DNA from: an uncultured Lachnospiraceae bacterium
GTDB lineage: Bacteria; Bacillota; Clostridia; Lachnospirales; Lachnospiraceae
Assembly: GCA_902493385.1 (NCBI GenBank)
Contig: CABUPO010000003.1
Span: forward strand, 62,001-126,000
Length of the DNA stretch: 64,000 nt
Reading direction: 5' to 3'
Shown: in pieces, positions 1 through 9,396 of the stretch
Position numbering within the stretch: position 1 is the stretch's first letter
Layout: each line of letters starts with the position of its first letter
Program-made: the position numbers and the translations under genes
The notes under the pieces: model-generated
What the model saw: only the letters and a program-made list of their open reading frames with translations
Database searches by the model: none
Told to the model about the DNA's origin: nothing

Positions 1-2
1 AA

Positions 3-668
3 GAGCTTCCAAAGGCTATGAGGCCTTATGAAAAGTTTGAAGTTCTGGGGCCTGAATCACTTACCGAAGCCGAACTGCTTGCAGTAATCATCCGCTGCGG
101 AACAGTTAATGTAAGAAGCGTACAGTTAGCAGAAAACATACTCTGTCATAATAACGGAGGTCTTATGAATCTTCATTACCTGACAGAACAAGAACTCACT
201 AAGTTCAGTGGTATAGGAAAGGTTAAAGCAATCCAGTTAAAATGTATTGCCGAGCTGACAAAAAGAATGGCAAAAGCATGCAGGGATACAGGCGAAAGCT
301 TTCAGACGCCGGATTATGCTGCGGCTTATTATATGGAGGATATGCGGTATCTTGAGCGTGAACAGCTCATGCTTCTTATGCTTGATTCCAAATCAAGAAA
401 GATACATGATATGGTTATTTCTTCAGGTTCGGTTAATTCTTCAATAGTCTCAACAAGGGATATATTTTACCAGTCACTGAAATATGGTGCGGTTAATATT
501 ATTTTACTTCACAACCATCCAAGCGGCGACCCTTCTCCAAGCAGGGAAGATATTGCGGTTACTAAAAAAGTCATGGATGCTGGAGATATTATAGGCATTA
601 AGCTGCTTGATCATATTATTATTGGTGATAATTGTTATTTCAGTATGAAACAACAAAGCTACATCTGA
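3..668 (+). CDS. radC: RadC-family JAB-domain protein, 5' end cut by window edge
   Basis: This is the C-terminal majority of a RadC/UPF0758 protein. The reading frame is open to base 3 and reads ELPKA before the first ATG at 18, which fits the usual RadC start (a short lead, then RPREK), so the true start lies outside the window. A helix-hairpin-helix-like region (ELTKFSGIGKVKA) precedes the JAB/MPN metal-binding motif HNHPSGDPSPSRED at about residues 165-178 counted from the ATG at 18. RadC was named for DNA repair, but its biochemical role is unsettled. It lies 19 bases before mreB, as in many Firmicutes, and is probably cotranscribed with it. Confidence 0.93.
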   Translation, partial: ELPKAMRPYEKFEVLGPESLTEAELLAVIIRCGTVNVRSVQLAENILCHNNGGLMNLHYLTEQELTKFSGIGKVKAIQLKCIAELTKRMAKACRDTGESFQTPDYAAAYYMEDMRYLEREQLMLLMLDSKSRKIHDMVISSGSVNSSIVSTRDIFYQSLKYGAVNIILLHNHPSGDPSPSREDIAVTKKVMDAGDIIGIKLLDHIIIGDNCYFSMKQQSYI

Positions 669-687
669 TTATAACGGAGGCCGTTTT

Positions 688-1695
688 ATGAATCGAAAAG
701 TTATTGGAATTGATTTTGGTACAAGCACTATTAAGATATCCCAAAAAGGCGCGGGTATCGTTCTTTCAGAAAAAAATGTTATTGCCATTCTAAAGAAAAC
801 AGAGGTTATTGCCGTTGGCAACGAGGCTTATGAAATGTATGAAAAAGCGCCGTCTAATATAGACGTTTCATATCCTGTACGCAACGGAGTTATTGCCGAC
901 TTAAGCAACATGCATGAGCTTATGCTTAAGCTTCTTGAAATGGCAATAAAGAACCCAAAGCACAAGCTTAAGGGATTTGATTATTATCTTGCAATACCTA
1001 CGGATATTACAGAGGTGGAGAAAAGATCATATTCTGACGTTATTGTATCTTCAAAGCTGCGTCCGGGACATATTAAAATGGTAGAAAAGCCTGTTGCCGA
1101 CGCATTAGGTATGGGGCTTGACATTCTTGACTCCACAGGCGTACTTATAATGGATTTTGGCGCCAACACAACCGAAATTTCCGTACTGTCGCTCGGCGGA
1201 ATTATATTCAGCAAGCTGGTTCCTCTGGGAGGAAAGGAACTTGATCAGGATATAATTAACCTTGCAAGAAGAAAATATAATTTTGTTATTGGTGAAAAGA
1301 CAGCTGAATCCATTAAAAAGGAGATAGGCTCAGCAACAGAATATGAAGGCACAATGACCGTATATGGAAGGAACGCTCTTTCGGGACTTCCAAGCGAGCT
1401 TATAATTGACGCTGCTGAAGTAGGCGAAGCCATAACGGAACATCTTCAGTCTATTATGGATAACATTAAGCTTATACTTGAAAGGACGCCTCCTGAGGTT
1501 TCCGCTGATATATATAAGAACGGCATATATATTACCGGAGGTTCATCAAAGCTCAGAAATCTTGCGGATTTTGTTGCAAAAGCAACTAATCTTAAGGTTA
1601 ATTTCAGTGATGACCCTGAGAATACCGTCATTGCCGGACTTAATACTATTATGGACAATTCACATTACAGCAAAATCGTATCTGATTTAGTTTAA
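688..1695 (+). CDS. mreB: Rod shape-determining actin homologue MreB/Mbl
   Basis: A bacterial actin that polymerises under the membrane and guides the elongasome. The 335-residue length matches the family. The phosphate-1 loop IGIDFGTSTIKI is at the N terminus, the second phosphate loop is MDFGANTTEISV near residue 155, and the adenosine motif ITGGSSKL is near residue 285. Start: ATG 688 after GGAGG (ataacggagg). It leads the mreB-mreC-mreD-PBP2 order. The nucleotide site is somewhat divergent, and the protein could be Mbl or MreBH rather than MreB itself; the operon position favours MreB. Confidence 0.93.
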   Translation: MNRKVIGIDFGTSTIKISQKGAGIVLSEKNVIAILKKTEVIAVGNEAYEMYEKAPSNIDVSYPVRNGVIADLSNMHELMLKLLEMAIKNPKHKLKGFDYYLAIPTDITEVEKRSYSDVIVSSKLRPGHIKMVEKPVADALGMGLDILDSTGVLIMDFGANTTEISVLSLGGIIFSKLVPLGGKELDQDIINLARRKYNFVIGEKTAESIKKEIGSATEYEGTMTVYGRNALSGLPSELIIDAAEVGEAITEHLQSIMDNIKLILERTPPEVSADIYKNGIYITGGSSKLRNLADFVAKATNLKVNFSDDPENTVIAGLNTIMDNSHYSKIVSDLV

Positions 1696-1709
1696 AAAAA
1701 GGAGCTATT

Positions 1710-2582
1710 ATGAAACGCAGACGCAGATTTAATATTCCGGCCAGAATAATGCTTATTATCTGTACTGTAATCTGTCTTGCATTAATAATCGTATCATTTA
1801 AATATCAGGAGCAGATGAATCCTGTAAAGACTTCCGTAGGCAATATTATAAAGCCTATGCAGAGTGGTATTAATTCAATCGGGTCTTCCATATACTCAGT
1901 ATTTGATATGCTTAAGTCAAAGAAAGACCTTCTTAATGAAAATGCTGAATTAAAAAAAGAGCTTTCTGATATAAAGAATGAAAATCTTTCGCTTATAGAA
2001 GACAGAAATGAACTTTCAAGCCTCAGGGAATTATATAAGCTTGATCAGGGCTACAGACAATATGACAAGGTGGCGGCAAGAGTAGTCAGCCGTGATGATA
2101 ATAACTGGTACAATATGTTTACAATAGACAAAGGTTCAGACGACGGCATACAAAAGAATATGAACGTCATCGCCGGCAATGGTCTTGTCGGAATTGTAAC
2201 AGAAGTCGGCAAATCATATTCAAAGGTTCGTTCAATTATTGATGACAACAGTTATGTCAACGGTATGTTTGCGCGTACGTCCGATACATGCGATATCAAA
2301 GGCAGTCTTGAGACTATCGCCGACGGATATATAGAAGTCGAAAGAATCAGTATAGATGCCGAGATAGAGGAAGGTTACGAGATAGTTACTTCATATGTCA
2401 GCGACAGATATCTTGAAGGCATACTTATAGGCTATGTCAGCGACATAACCCCGGACCCCAATAACATGACAATGACGGCGAAGGTGACTCCTGTCGTTGA
2501 CTTTAACAGGCTAAGCACGGTCCTTGTTATTACACAGATTAAGCATTCGGAAGAATTAGAGGAGATGACGCAGTATGATTAG
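1710..2582 (+). CDS. mreC: Rod shape-determining protein MreC
   Basis: Membrane-anchored elongasome scaffold that binds PBP2 and MreD outside the membrane. At 290 residues it has the family architecture: a basic N terminus (MKRRRRF), one transmembrane helix at about residues 12-30, a coiled coil at about 68-112 rich in K, E, L and N, then the beta-rich domain with GSDDGIQKNMNVIAGNGLVG, typical of MreC. Start ATG 1710 follows AAAGGAG. The 3' end overlaps mreD by 8 bases, which implies translational coupling. Confidence 0.94.
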   Translation: MKRRRRFNIPARIMLIICTVICLALIIVSFKYQEQMNPVKTSVGNIIKPMQSGINSIGSSIYSVFDMLKSKKDLLNENAELKKELSDIKNENLSLIEDRNELSSLRELYKLDQGYRQYDKVAARVVSRDDNNWYNMFTIDKGSDDGIQKNMNVIAGNGLVGIVTEVGKSYSKVRSIIDDNSYVNGMFARTSDTCDIKGSLETIADGYIEVERISIDAEIEEGYEIVTSYVSDRYLEGILIGYVSDITPDPNNMTMTAKVTPVVDFNRLSTVLVITQIKHSEELEEMTQYD

Positions 2583-3087
2583 AAAATGGATATCAACCAT
2601 TTTAATGATTATATTATATTATCTGCTTCAGACTACTTTTTTCAAGCATATAAGGCTTGCGGGTGTAGTGCCTAATCTGCTTATAATCATAACAGTTTCG
2701 TGCGGATATATGCGTGATTCAAAGGATGGACTTATGGCAGGCCTGTTATGCGGCCTGTTATCTGACTTTGTGTTCGGAAGTGTAATAGGACTTCATGCTT
2801 TAATATACATGTTTATCGGATATATTGCCGGATATACTCACAGTACATTTGAGAAAAACGACCTTATTATGCCGTTGTTATTCATTGGCGCCGGCGATTT
2901 GCTTTATGGACTATTTTACTATATTTTTGAGTTTCTGCTTCGCGGCAGATTAAATTTTTTATATTACCTTGTACACATAATGCTCCCCGAAGCAGTATAT
3001 ACCATGCTCGCGGCAATTTTATTTTTTAAACTATTTACATGGATTGACAGGCTTGTTGTTCCAAATGACACCAAGGAGGCTGTGTAA
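2575..3087 (+). CDS. mreD: Rod shape-determining membrane protein MreD
   Basis: A small integral membrane protein of 170 residues, about five to six hydrophobic helices, with the MreD-type segment GYMRDSKDGLMAGLLCGLLSD near residues 44-64. It partners MreC and the RodA/PBP2 synthase. The start codon overlaps the end of mreC in another frame and the stop directly abuts the next gene. Sequence conservation in MreD is low, so the call leans on size, topology and position between mreC and PBP2. Confidence 0.9.
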   Translation: MIRKWISTILMIILYYLLQTTFFKHIRLAGVVPNLLIIITVSCGYMRDSKDGLMAGLLCGLLSDFVFGSVIGLHALIYMFIGYIAGYTHSTFEKNDLIMPLLFIGAGDLLYGLFYYIFEFLLRGRLNFLYYLVHIMLPEAVYTMLAAILFFKLFTWIDRLVVPNDTKEAV

Positions 3088-5940
3088 TTGCTTGACAGAA
3101 TTAAAGACTACTTAAAAGAAATATTCAGTTCCAGGCTTATTCCTATATCAATTATATTTTTCCTGCTGTTTTTTATTCTTATAGTCAGGATGTTTAATCT
3201 GCAGATTGTAAGAAGTGATGAGATTAACAGTAACAATACCGTATCTGAAGAAAAGCAGAGGGATATATTATCGACACGTGGTAACATATACGACCGCAGC
3301 GGGGTTCTTTTAGCGTCAAATCAGATTTCATATTCTGTTACTATTGAGGATACAGGTCAATTAACTACTAATGCTGAAAAAAATGAAATGATTCATAAAA
3401 TGATTCAGATTATATACCGGAATGATGATGAACTTGATATTGACTTTTGTATAGATATTGACGAGGATGGAAATTTTTACTTTAACGTCGATAAATCAGC
3501 AGAGTTAAGATTCAAAAGAGACGCCTATTTTGCAAGGTCTGTTGATGAACTTACAGAGGAACAGAAGAACGCCGATGCTTACAGCGTGTTTGAATACCTG
3601 CGTACAGATACGACGTCTAACGGACCCCGATTTGACGTTGCAGACACCTACAGCGCCAAAGATGCTCTCGATATAATTAAAGTACGCTATACAATGATGA
3701 TTAACAGCAGAACCAAATACATCCCTATAACTATCGCCTCTAATGTCAAGGATGCGACAGTTGTTGCGATAAAAGAGAACAGCGACGAGCTTTCCGGCGT
3801 CAAAATAAGCGAAGCCACAACAAGGCTTTACTATGACAGCAAATATTTTTCTAATATTATCGGTTATACCGGACCGGTAACAAGCGACGGGCTTGAAGAG
3901 ACAAAAGAGAAATATCCTGATTACAACTATACCGCCTCTGACCAGATTGGAAAATCAGGAATAGAACTCAGCATGGAAGAAACGCTTAGAGGAACCAAGG
4001 GCTCTGAAACGCTTATTTTAGATGAATACTCAAGAATATCTGACATTAAAGACGTTGTAAATCCGGTTGCCGGAAACGATATATACCTTACAATTGATTC
4101 AGACCTGCAGAAGGCCTGCTATGATATTCTTGAAAAGAAGCTTGCCGGTATACTTATTTCAAAAATCAATAACAGCAGCGACGCAGGAACAAAGGGTGAA
4201 TCGGCGTCAGATATACGTATCCCTATTTATGATGTATACAATTCTGTTATATCTAATAACATAGTTGATACAAAGCATTTTTCTTCCAAAAAAGCGTCTG
4301 CCGTTGAGAAGAAAATATATACCAAATATCAACAGAAGAAAAAGAACGTTGATAAAAGGCTTGACAGCTATATTAAAATGGGCTTTAAGAAAACATCGGA
4401 TGATTTGAGCGAAGAATACGCTTCATACCTTTCGTATATATACAAAATGCTTTCCGATAACAATATTCTTGTAAAGAATTCAATTGATTCCACCGACGAG
4501 GTATACCAGAAATATACTTCCGGCAGCATAAGCTTAAGCAGATTCCTTGAACATGCTATAGTAAGTAATTATATTGATTTTAATTCTCTTGGAATAGGAG
4601 ATAATATATATACTACTTCTGAGCTTTTTGATATATTAAAGGAATACATTTTTAACAAGCTTGAAAACAACCAGTCATTTGACAAGCTGATTTACAAGTA
4701 TATGATATACGGTTACGAAATTTCAGGCACGGAGATATGCATGCTCCTGATTAACCAGAATATTGTCAAGGCTTCAGACGATACGGTAAACGCTCTGTTG
4801 GGAGGCTCGTTATCGCCGTACTCATTCTTGCTTTCAAAAATAAAAAGCCTTGAGCTGACACCGGCAATGCTTGCTCTTGAACCATGTTCCGGTTCAATTG
4901 TTATTACAGATGTGAATACAGGCAATGTACTTGCATATGTGTCGTATCCTACATATGATAACAACAAGCTTACCAATCAGGTAGATTCGGCTTATTATTC
5001 AAAAATACTTGACGACGCCTCTTATCCGCTTATGAACCGTCCGTCGACTCAGAGAACAGCTCCTGGTTCTACATTTAAGATGGTTACATCAACGGCGGCG
5101 CTTGAAGAATCCGGTATTCTTTCGTCACCTTTGGAGAAAATATATGATAAGCACGAGTTTACGGAAGTTGACCCTTCGCCGAAATGCTGGAGTACATCCT
5201 CGCACGGCAATATTAACGTTATAGGCGCGCTTCGTGATTCATGTAATTATTTCTTCTATGAGATAGGCTACAGACTCGGGCTTACGGCTAATAAGACGCT
5301 CAGCCATGATAAAGGACTTAATACCTTAAAAAAATATGCCGATATGTATGGTCTTACCGATACGTCAGGATTAGAGCTTCCAGAATCAGAACCTCAGGTA
5401 TCAGATTATGACTGCGTGCGTTCTGCAATAGGACAGGGCCACAACGGTTACACGCCGGTACAGCTTTCACGTTATGCATCAACAATTGCTAATTCAGGGA
5501 CATGTTATGACCTTACGCTGATTAACAAAATTGTTTCTTCATCAGACGGAAGCGTTACAAAAAATAAAGCAAAGGTTCATAATAAAGTAGAGATTGCCTC
5601 CACTTCATGGGATTATATACACCAGGGAATGCGTAAAGTTATTACAGACGGCTCAATAAAATCACTGTACCAAAAACTCAATGTTGATGTGGCCGGAAAA
5701 ACCGGTACGGCACAGGAAAGCGATTATAAACCCAACCATGCCCTGTTTGTTTCATACGCGCCGTATAATGCGCCTGAAATCTCCGTAACCGCAGTTATAC
5801 CTAACGGTTACACATCGGGCAACGCGGCAGAGCTTGCACGCGATATATACATTTATTATTATGACAAGGACAAGCGTGATGAACTGCTTGACCAAAAAGT
5901 TACAACTCCGGAGAATCAAAGCAACGCTTTTTCCGATTAA
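3088..5940 (+). CDS. mrdA: Penicillin-binding protein 2 (elongasome transpeptidase) with a large insertion
   Basis: Class B PBP that crosslinks peptidoglycan with RodA. TTG start at 3088, with AAGGAGG eleven bases upstream inside the end of mreD. An N-terminal transmembrane helix is at about residues 15-35, then the pedestal domain (STRGNIYDRSG). The transpeptidase motifs are S661-T-F-K664, S718-C-N720 and K871-T-G873. It is 950 residues long, against roughly 630-720 for familiar PBP2 proteins. The extra length sits inside the transpeptidase domain, between LTIDSDLQ (about 334-341) and SGSIVITD (601-608), where about 240 charged helical residues replace a short linker. No frameshift is seen. 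Confidence 0.94.
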   Translation: MLDRIKDYLKEIFSSRLIPISIIFFLLFFILIVRMFNLQIVRSDEINSNNTVSEEKQRDILSTRGNIYDRSGVLLASNQISYSVTIEDTGQLTTNAEKNEMIHKMIQIIYRNDDELDIDFCIDIDEDGNFYFNVDKSAELRFKRDAYFARSVDELTEEQKNADAYSVFEYLRTDTTSNGPRFDVADTYSAKDALDIIKVRYTMMINSRTKYIPITIASNVKDATVVAIKENSDELSGVKISEATTRLYYDSKYFSNIIGYTGPVTSDGLEETKEKYPDYNYTASDQIGKSGIELSMEETLRGTKGSETLILDEYSRISDIKDVVNPVAGNDIYLTIDSDLQKACYDILEKKLAGILISKINNSSDAGTKGESASDIRIPIYDVYNSVISNNIVDTKHFSSKKASAVEKKIYTKYQQKKKNVDKRLDSYIKMGFKKTSDDLSEEYASYLSYIYKMLSDNNILVKNSIDSTDEVYQKYTSGSISLSRFLEHAIVSNYIDFNSLGIGDNIYTTSELFDILKEYIFNKLENNQSFDKLIYKYMIYGYEISGTEICMLLINQNIVKASDDTVNALLGGSLSPYSFLLSKIKSLELTPAMLALEPCSGSIVITDVNTGNVLAYVSYPTYDNNKLTNQVDSAYYSKILDDASYPLMNRPSTQRTAPGSTFKMVTSTAALEESGILSSPLEKIYDKHEFTEVDPSPKCWSTSSHGNINVIGALRDSCNYFFYEIGYRLGLTANKTLSHDKGLNTLKKYADMYGLTDTSGLELPESEPQVSDYDCVRSAIGQGHNGYTPVQLSRYASTIANSGTCYDLTLINKIVSSSDGSVTKNKAKVHNKVEIASTSWDYIHQGMRKVITDGSIKSLYQKLNVDVAGKTGTAQESDYKPNHALFVSYAPYNAPEISVTAVIPNGYTSGNAAELARDIYIYYYDKDKRDELLDQKVTTPENQSNAFSD

Positions 5941-5959
5941 ACAGAGAAGGAGACTTATT

Positions 5960-6631
5960 ATGAAAAGTCCAGTAAATATAAAAGGCACAAAATCAGGAAT
6001 AATTGTCGCTATGAATAATACGCTGCCGTTCGATGAAATAAAAGAGGCAGTAAGAGTAAAATTTGAATCATCGTCGTCATTTTTCGGAGATGCAATGGTA
6101 GCCATCGGATTTGAAGGAAGAAAACTGACAGACCTTGAAAAATATGAAATTATTGATATAATATCAGAAACTACCAATCTGAACATTATATGCATAGCAG
6201 AAGACGACCCGCAGCTTGAAGAACGAATGAACAAATCATTAATCAACAAGCTTAATGAAATTAACCACAAGACAGGACAATTTTACAAAGGCAACTTAAG
6301 AAACGGCCAGGTCATGGATTTTGAAACAAGCATAATAATCATCGGCAATGTGTACGAAGGAGCCCAGATAGTATCTAAAGGCAATATAATAGTCCTTGGA
6401 GAGCTTTCGGGAAGCGCGTTTGCAGGAGCAGGCGGTAATCCTTCATCATTTATTGCCGCGCTTACAATGAATCCGACACAGCTGCGAATATGCGATACGA
6501 TTTATAAAGCACCGGATAAAAAGAAAAAATTCAGGAAAAAATACGGAACCCAGATAGCCGTTTGCGAAAACGGCGTAATATACAGAAAGTCCATAACACA
6601 GGACCTGATAGCCGACATTAAACTAGATTAA
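5960..6631 (+). CDS. minC: Septum site-determining protein MinC
   Basis: FtsZ inhibitor that acts with MinD to block polar septa. The C-terminal beta-helix domain is clear: GQVMDFETSIIIIGNV, then GAQIVSKGNIIVLGELSGSA and AGAGGNPSSFIAAL. The N-terminal domain (about residues 1-90) is poorly conserved, as usual. The start is ATG 5960 after GAGAAGGAG, giving 223 residues; a longer in-frame ATG at 5834 lies inside the PBP2 gene and has no ribosome site. minD follows after 15 bases. Confidence 0.92.
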   Translation: MKSPVNIKGTKSGIIVAMNNTLPFDEIKEAVRVKFESSSSFFGDAMVAIGFEGRKLTDLEKYEIIDIISETTNLNIICIAEDDPQLEERMNKSLINKLNEINHKTGQFYKGNLRNGQVMDFETSIIIIGNVYEGAQIVSKGNIIVLGELSGSAFAGAGGNPSSFIAALTMNPTQLRICDTIYKAPDKKKKFRKKYGTQIAVCENGVIYRKSITQDLIADIKLD

Positions 6632-6646
6632 TATGGAGGTTCATTA

Positions 6647-7453
6647 ATGGGAGAAGTAATAGTTATAACATCCGGAAAAGGTGGTGTAGGTAAGACAACA
6701 ACGACCGCAAATATAGGTACAGGACTTGCAAAGCTTGGTAAATCAGTAGTTCTTATTGACACTGATATAGGCCTGAGAAACCTTGATGTAGTTATGGGGC
6801 TTGAGAACAGGATAGTATATAACCTTGTAGATGTTGTTACAGGAATATGCAGAATTAATCAGGCTCTTATAAAAGATAAACGCAATCCTAATCTTTACCT
6901 GCTCCCTTCAGCACAGACTAAAGACAAAACGGCAGTTTCACCTCTTCAGATGAAAAAGCTGACAGCTGAACTTAAAGACGATTATGATTACATACTTATA
7001 GACTGCCCTGCCGGAATAGAACAGGGATTTCAAAATGCAATAGCAGGAGCGACCAGAGCTTTAATAGTTACAACTCCGGAAATATCTGCTTTACGAGACG
7101 CCGACAGAATCAACGGACTGCTTGAAAACGCCGGCATGAAGGACAAACAGCTTGTAATTAACAGAATACGTCCGGATATGGTAAAACGCCATGATATGAT
7201 GTCTGCTTCAGACGTCGTTGATGTACTTGGTCTTTCTCTTTTGGGAATTGTGCCTGATGATGAAAATATAGTCATAGCAACCAACAAAGGAGAACCGCTT
7301 GTTGATACTGACACCACAGCGGGAGAGGCTTATATGAATATATGCTGGAGAATATGTGGAAAGGATATTCCGATTCCTGATTTTTCACATAAGGAGAATA
7401 AAGTTATCAGGTTTATGTCAAAGCTTTGGAAGAAGGAAAAAACCTGCGTATAG
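6647..7453 (+). CDS. minD: Septum site-determining ATPase MinD
   Basis: ParA/MinD-family ATPase that recruits MinC to the membrane. The deviant Walker A motif SGKGGVGKTTTTANIG is at residues 9-24, switch LIDTDIGLRNLD at about 38-49, and Walker B YILIDCPAG near 116. The C terminus has a short amphipathic tail (VIRFMSKLWKKEK), the membrane-targeting helix of MinD. Length 268 residues is normal. Start ATG 6647 has TGGAGG upstream. It sits between minC and minE. Confidence 0.97.
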   Translation: MGEVIVITSGKGGVGKTTTTANIGTGLAKLGKSVVLIDTDIGLRNLDVVMGLENRIVYNLVDVVTGICRINQALIKDKRNPNLYLLPSAQTKDKTAVSPLQMKKLTAELKDDYDYILIDCPAGIEQGFQNAIAGATRALIVTTPEISALRDADRINGLLENAGMKDKQLVINRIRPDMVKRHDMMSASDVVDVLGLSLLGIVPDDENIVIATNKGEPLVDTDTTAGEAYMNICWRICGKDIPIPDFSHKENKVIRFMSKLWKKEKTCV

Positions 7454-7463
7454 GAGGGTTATT

Positions 7464-7706
7464 ATGTTTTTTAATGTTTTAAAAAAGAAATCCTCCGGAA
7501 ATATATGCGCCGACAGACTAAGGCTTGTACTTGCGGCAGACCGTGCGGGATGTTCTTTTGAGATTATAGAAGTTATGAAGGATGACATTATAAGTGTTAT
7601 CTCAAGATACGCAGACGTTGATAAAAATGATTTTGATATAAGAGTGACACAGACATTTCTTATTACGAAAATACCTATTAATAAGATGAAGACACTTAAC
7701 AGATAG
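7464..7706 (+). CDS. minE: Cell division topological specificity factor MinE
   Basis: Small MinD-activating ring protein of 80 residues. The N-terminal part (MFFNVLKKKSSGNICADRLR) matches the MinE membrane/MinD-binding segment, and the rest the dimerisation domain (VISRYADVDKNDFDIRV). The start is ATG 7464 after AGGAGGG; an upstream in-frame ATG lies inside minD. MinE presence implies an oscillating MinCDE system rather than the DivIVA-anchored MinJ system, although this genome also carries divIVA at 13.5 kb. Confidence 0.92.
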   Translation: MFFNVLKKKSSGNICADRLRLVLAADRAGCSFEIIEVMKDDIISVISRYADVDKNDFDIRVTQTFLITKIPINKMKTLNR

Positions 7707-7716
7707 GATGGTGAAC

Positions 7717-8958
7717 ATGCTTAGAATCTGGCAGAAATTGAAAGATGCTTTATTATCAAAAAATTATGAATGGAAAAAATATAATTTCCCTCTTATCGGA
7801 GTTGTTATGCTTATTTGTCTTATCAGCATATTTACACTCTATATAATCGGGTCGGGCTATAATACAACTGCCGACTGGAAAAAGCAGCTTTTAGGCATTC
7901 TGCTCGGACTGTTTATTATGGTTTTTATGTCCATTATAGACTATCATTCAATCTGCAGATTTGTTATAATATACTATATTATTGTAACTGCTCTTGTAGC
8001 GGCAACACGTTTTTCACCACTCGGAACTGATAATGGCAAAGACGCTTACAGATGGCTTGATTTTCCGGGTTTTCAGCTCCAGCCTTCTGAATTATGCAAG
8101 GTAATGATAATATTTGCTGTTGCGGTAGCGTTAAACAGACTTCAAAATAAGCTGAAAACATTTTATCCGCTTCTTGCAGCTGCTGCAATAACGGCAATAC
8201 CGCTTGCATTTATACTGCTTCAGCCGGATTTGTCATCGAGTATAGTTATTATATTTATTGTTGCTATAATGATATTTGCATCAGGCGTTTCCTACAAAAT
8301 ACTTTTGCCGGTTATAGGAGTCGCGATACCGCTCGTAATATTTGTTCTATGGTATATACAGCAGCCTGACCCGATGTTTATCCAACCTTATCAGGTGGGG
8401 AGAATTATCGGCTTCAGGTATCCCGAGCTGTATCCTGATATTGCATACCAGCAGAATAATTCTATCGAAGCAATAGCTTCCGGGCAGCTTTATGGGAAAT
8501 ATTTACTTGGAGGAATCTCTTCTGTAAGAAATTACAACAAGGTAGACGTAACCGAAAGTGATTTTATATGGGCGGCAATTGGAGAAGAGTATGGTTTTAT
8601 AGGATGTATTATACTGATAGTTATATTTATGGTTTTCATTGCATTGTGTCTTATGGTTGCAAAGAATGCAGTAGATTATATGGGTAAACTCCTTGCAGTC
8701 GGAATATCTGCAATGTTTATGTTTCAGATATTTGCCAATATCGGAGTTGCTGCGATGATACTGCCGAACACCGGGCTTCCTCTGCCGTTTGTAAGCTCGG
8801 GGCTCAGCTCAATGTTTACCTATATGATGGCGATAGGAATTCTTATTAATATTGGCATTCAGCCTGCAACCAAAGCGCTGGGGCGCGGCTTTTTAGTTAA
8901 AAACGAACCGGCAGACCTTGCTTCGCTTAACTATGACGATTATCAGAATACTTACTGA
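7717..8958 (+). CDS. rodA: Peptidoglycan glycosyltransferase RodA (SEDS family)
   Basis: Polytopic SEDS polymerase, about ten transmembrane helices, partner of PBP2. Family signatures are visible: LQPSELCKVMIIFAVA, the loop LLGGISSVRNYNKVDVTESDFIWAAIGEEYGFIG, and PNTGLPLPFVSSGLSSM near the C terminus. I prefer ATG 7717, which has AGGA eight bases upstream; ATG 7708 (one base after the minE stop) is the alternative and adds three residues. FtsW is the other possible member, but position behind PBP2/min genes favours RodA. Confidence 0.92.
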   Translation: MLRIWQKLKDALLSKNYEWKKYNFPLIGVVMLICLISIFTLYIIGSGYNTTADWKKQLLGILLGLFIMVFMSIIDYHSICRFVIIYYIIVTALVAATRFSPLGTDNGKDAYRWLDFPGFQLQPSELCKVMIIFAVAVALNRLQNKLKTFYPLLAAAAITAIPLAFILLQPDLSSSIVIIFIVAIMIFASGVSYKILLPVIGVAIPLVIFVLWYIQQPDPMFIQPYQVGRIIGFRYPELYPDIAYQQNNSIEAIASGQLYGKYLLGGISSVRNYNKVDVTESDFIWAAIGEEYGFIGCIILIVIFMVFIALCLMVAKNAVDYMGKLLAVGISAMFMFQIFANIGVAAMILPNTGLPLPFVSSGLSSMFTYMMAIGILINIGIQPATKALGRGFLVKNEPADLASLNYDDYQNTY

Positions 8959-8983
8959 TTTATTGAAATTGGGGTGATTGATT

Positions 8984-9379
8984 TTGAAGATTGGGTTAAT
9001 TGCACATGATGAGAAGAAAGTTCTTATGCAGAATTTCTGCATAGCATACAAAGGAATATTATGTAAAAATGAAATATATTCAACAGGAACCACAGGACGG
9101 CTTATTGAAGATGTTACCGGACTTACCGTTCACAAATATCTTGCGGGACATCTTGGTGGAGAGAAGCAGCTTGGAGTTCAGATTGAAAATAACGATATAG
9201 ATCTTGTTATTTTTCTTCGGGACCCATACACAGCTAAGCCTCATGAGCCCGACGTCAATATAATTGTACTTTTATGCGATAAATATAACATACCTCTTGC
9301 CACTAATCTTGCATCGGCAGAGCTTCTTATAAAAGCTTTGGACAGAGGCGACCTTGGCTGGCGCGAAACGGTTAAATGA
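8984..9379 (+). CDS. mgsA: Methylglyoxal synthase family protein with an altered active-site loop
   Basis: Family members convert dihydroxyacetone phosphate to methylglyoxal and phosphate. The fold motifs are seen: LIAHDEKK, STGTTGRLI, FLRDP and KPHEPDV, then IPLATNLASAE. TTG start at 8984, seven bases after GGGGTG; a second TTG at 8978 is too close to the ribosome site. In the usual SGPLGGDQQ loop this protein reads AGHLGGEKQ, so Glu60 stands where the E. coli enzyme has catalytic Asp71. His87 and Asp90 (E. coli His98 and Asp101) are kept. Activity may be reduced or changed. Confidence 0.88.
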   Translation: MKIGLIAHDEKKVLMQNFCIAYKGILCKNEIYSTGTTGRLIEDVTGLTVHKYLAGHLGGEKQLGVQIENNDIDLVIFLRDPYTAKPHEPDVNIIVLLCDKYNIPLATNLASAELLIKALDRGDLGWRETVK

Positions 9380-9396
9380 ACAAAGGAGCTGTTTTT

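Noticed and set aside
5752..6270. Minus-strand open frame of 172 codons over the PBP2/minC junction
   Set aside because: No ribosome site, hydrophobic low-quality translation, and it runs opposite to strongly supported genes.
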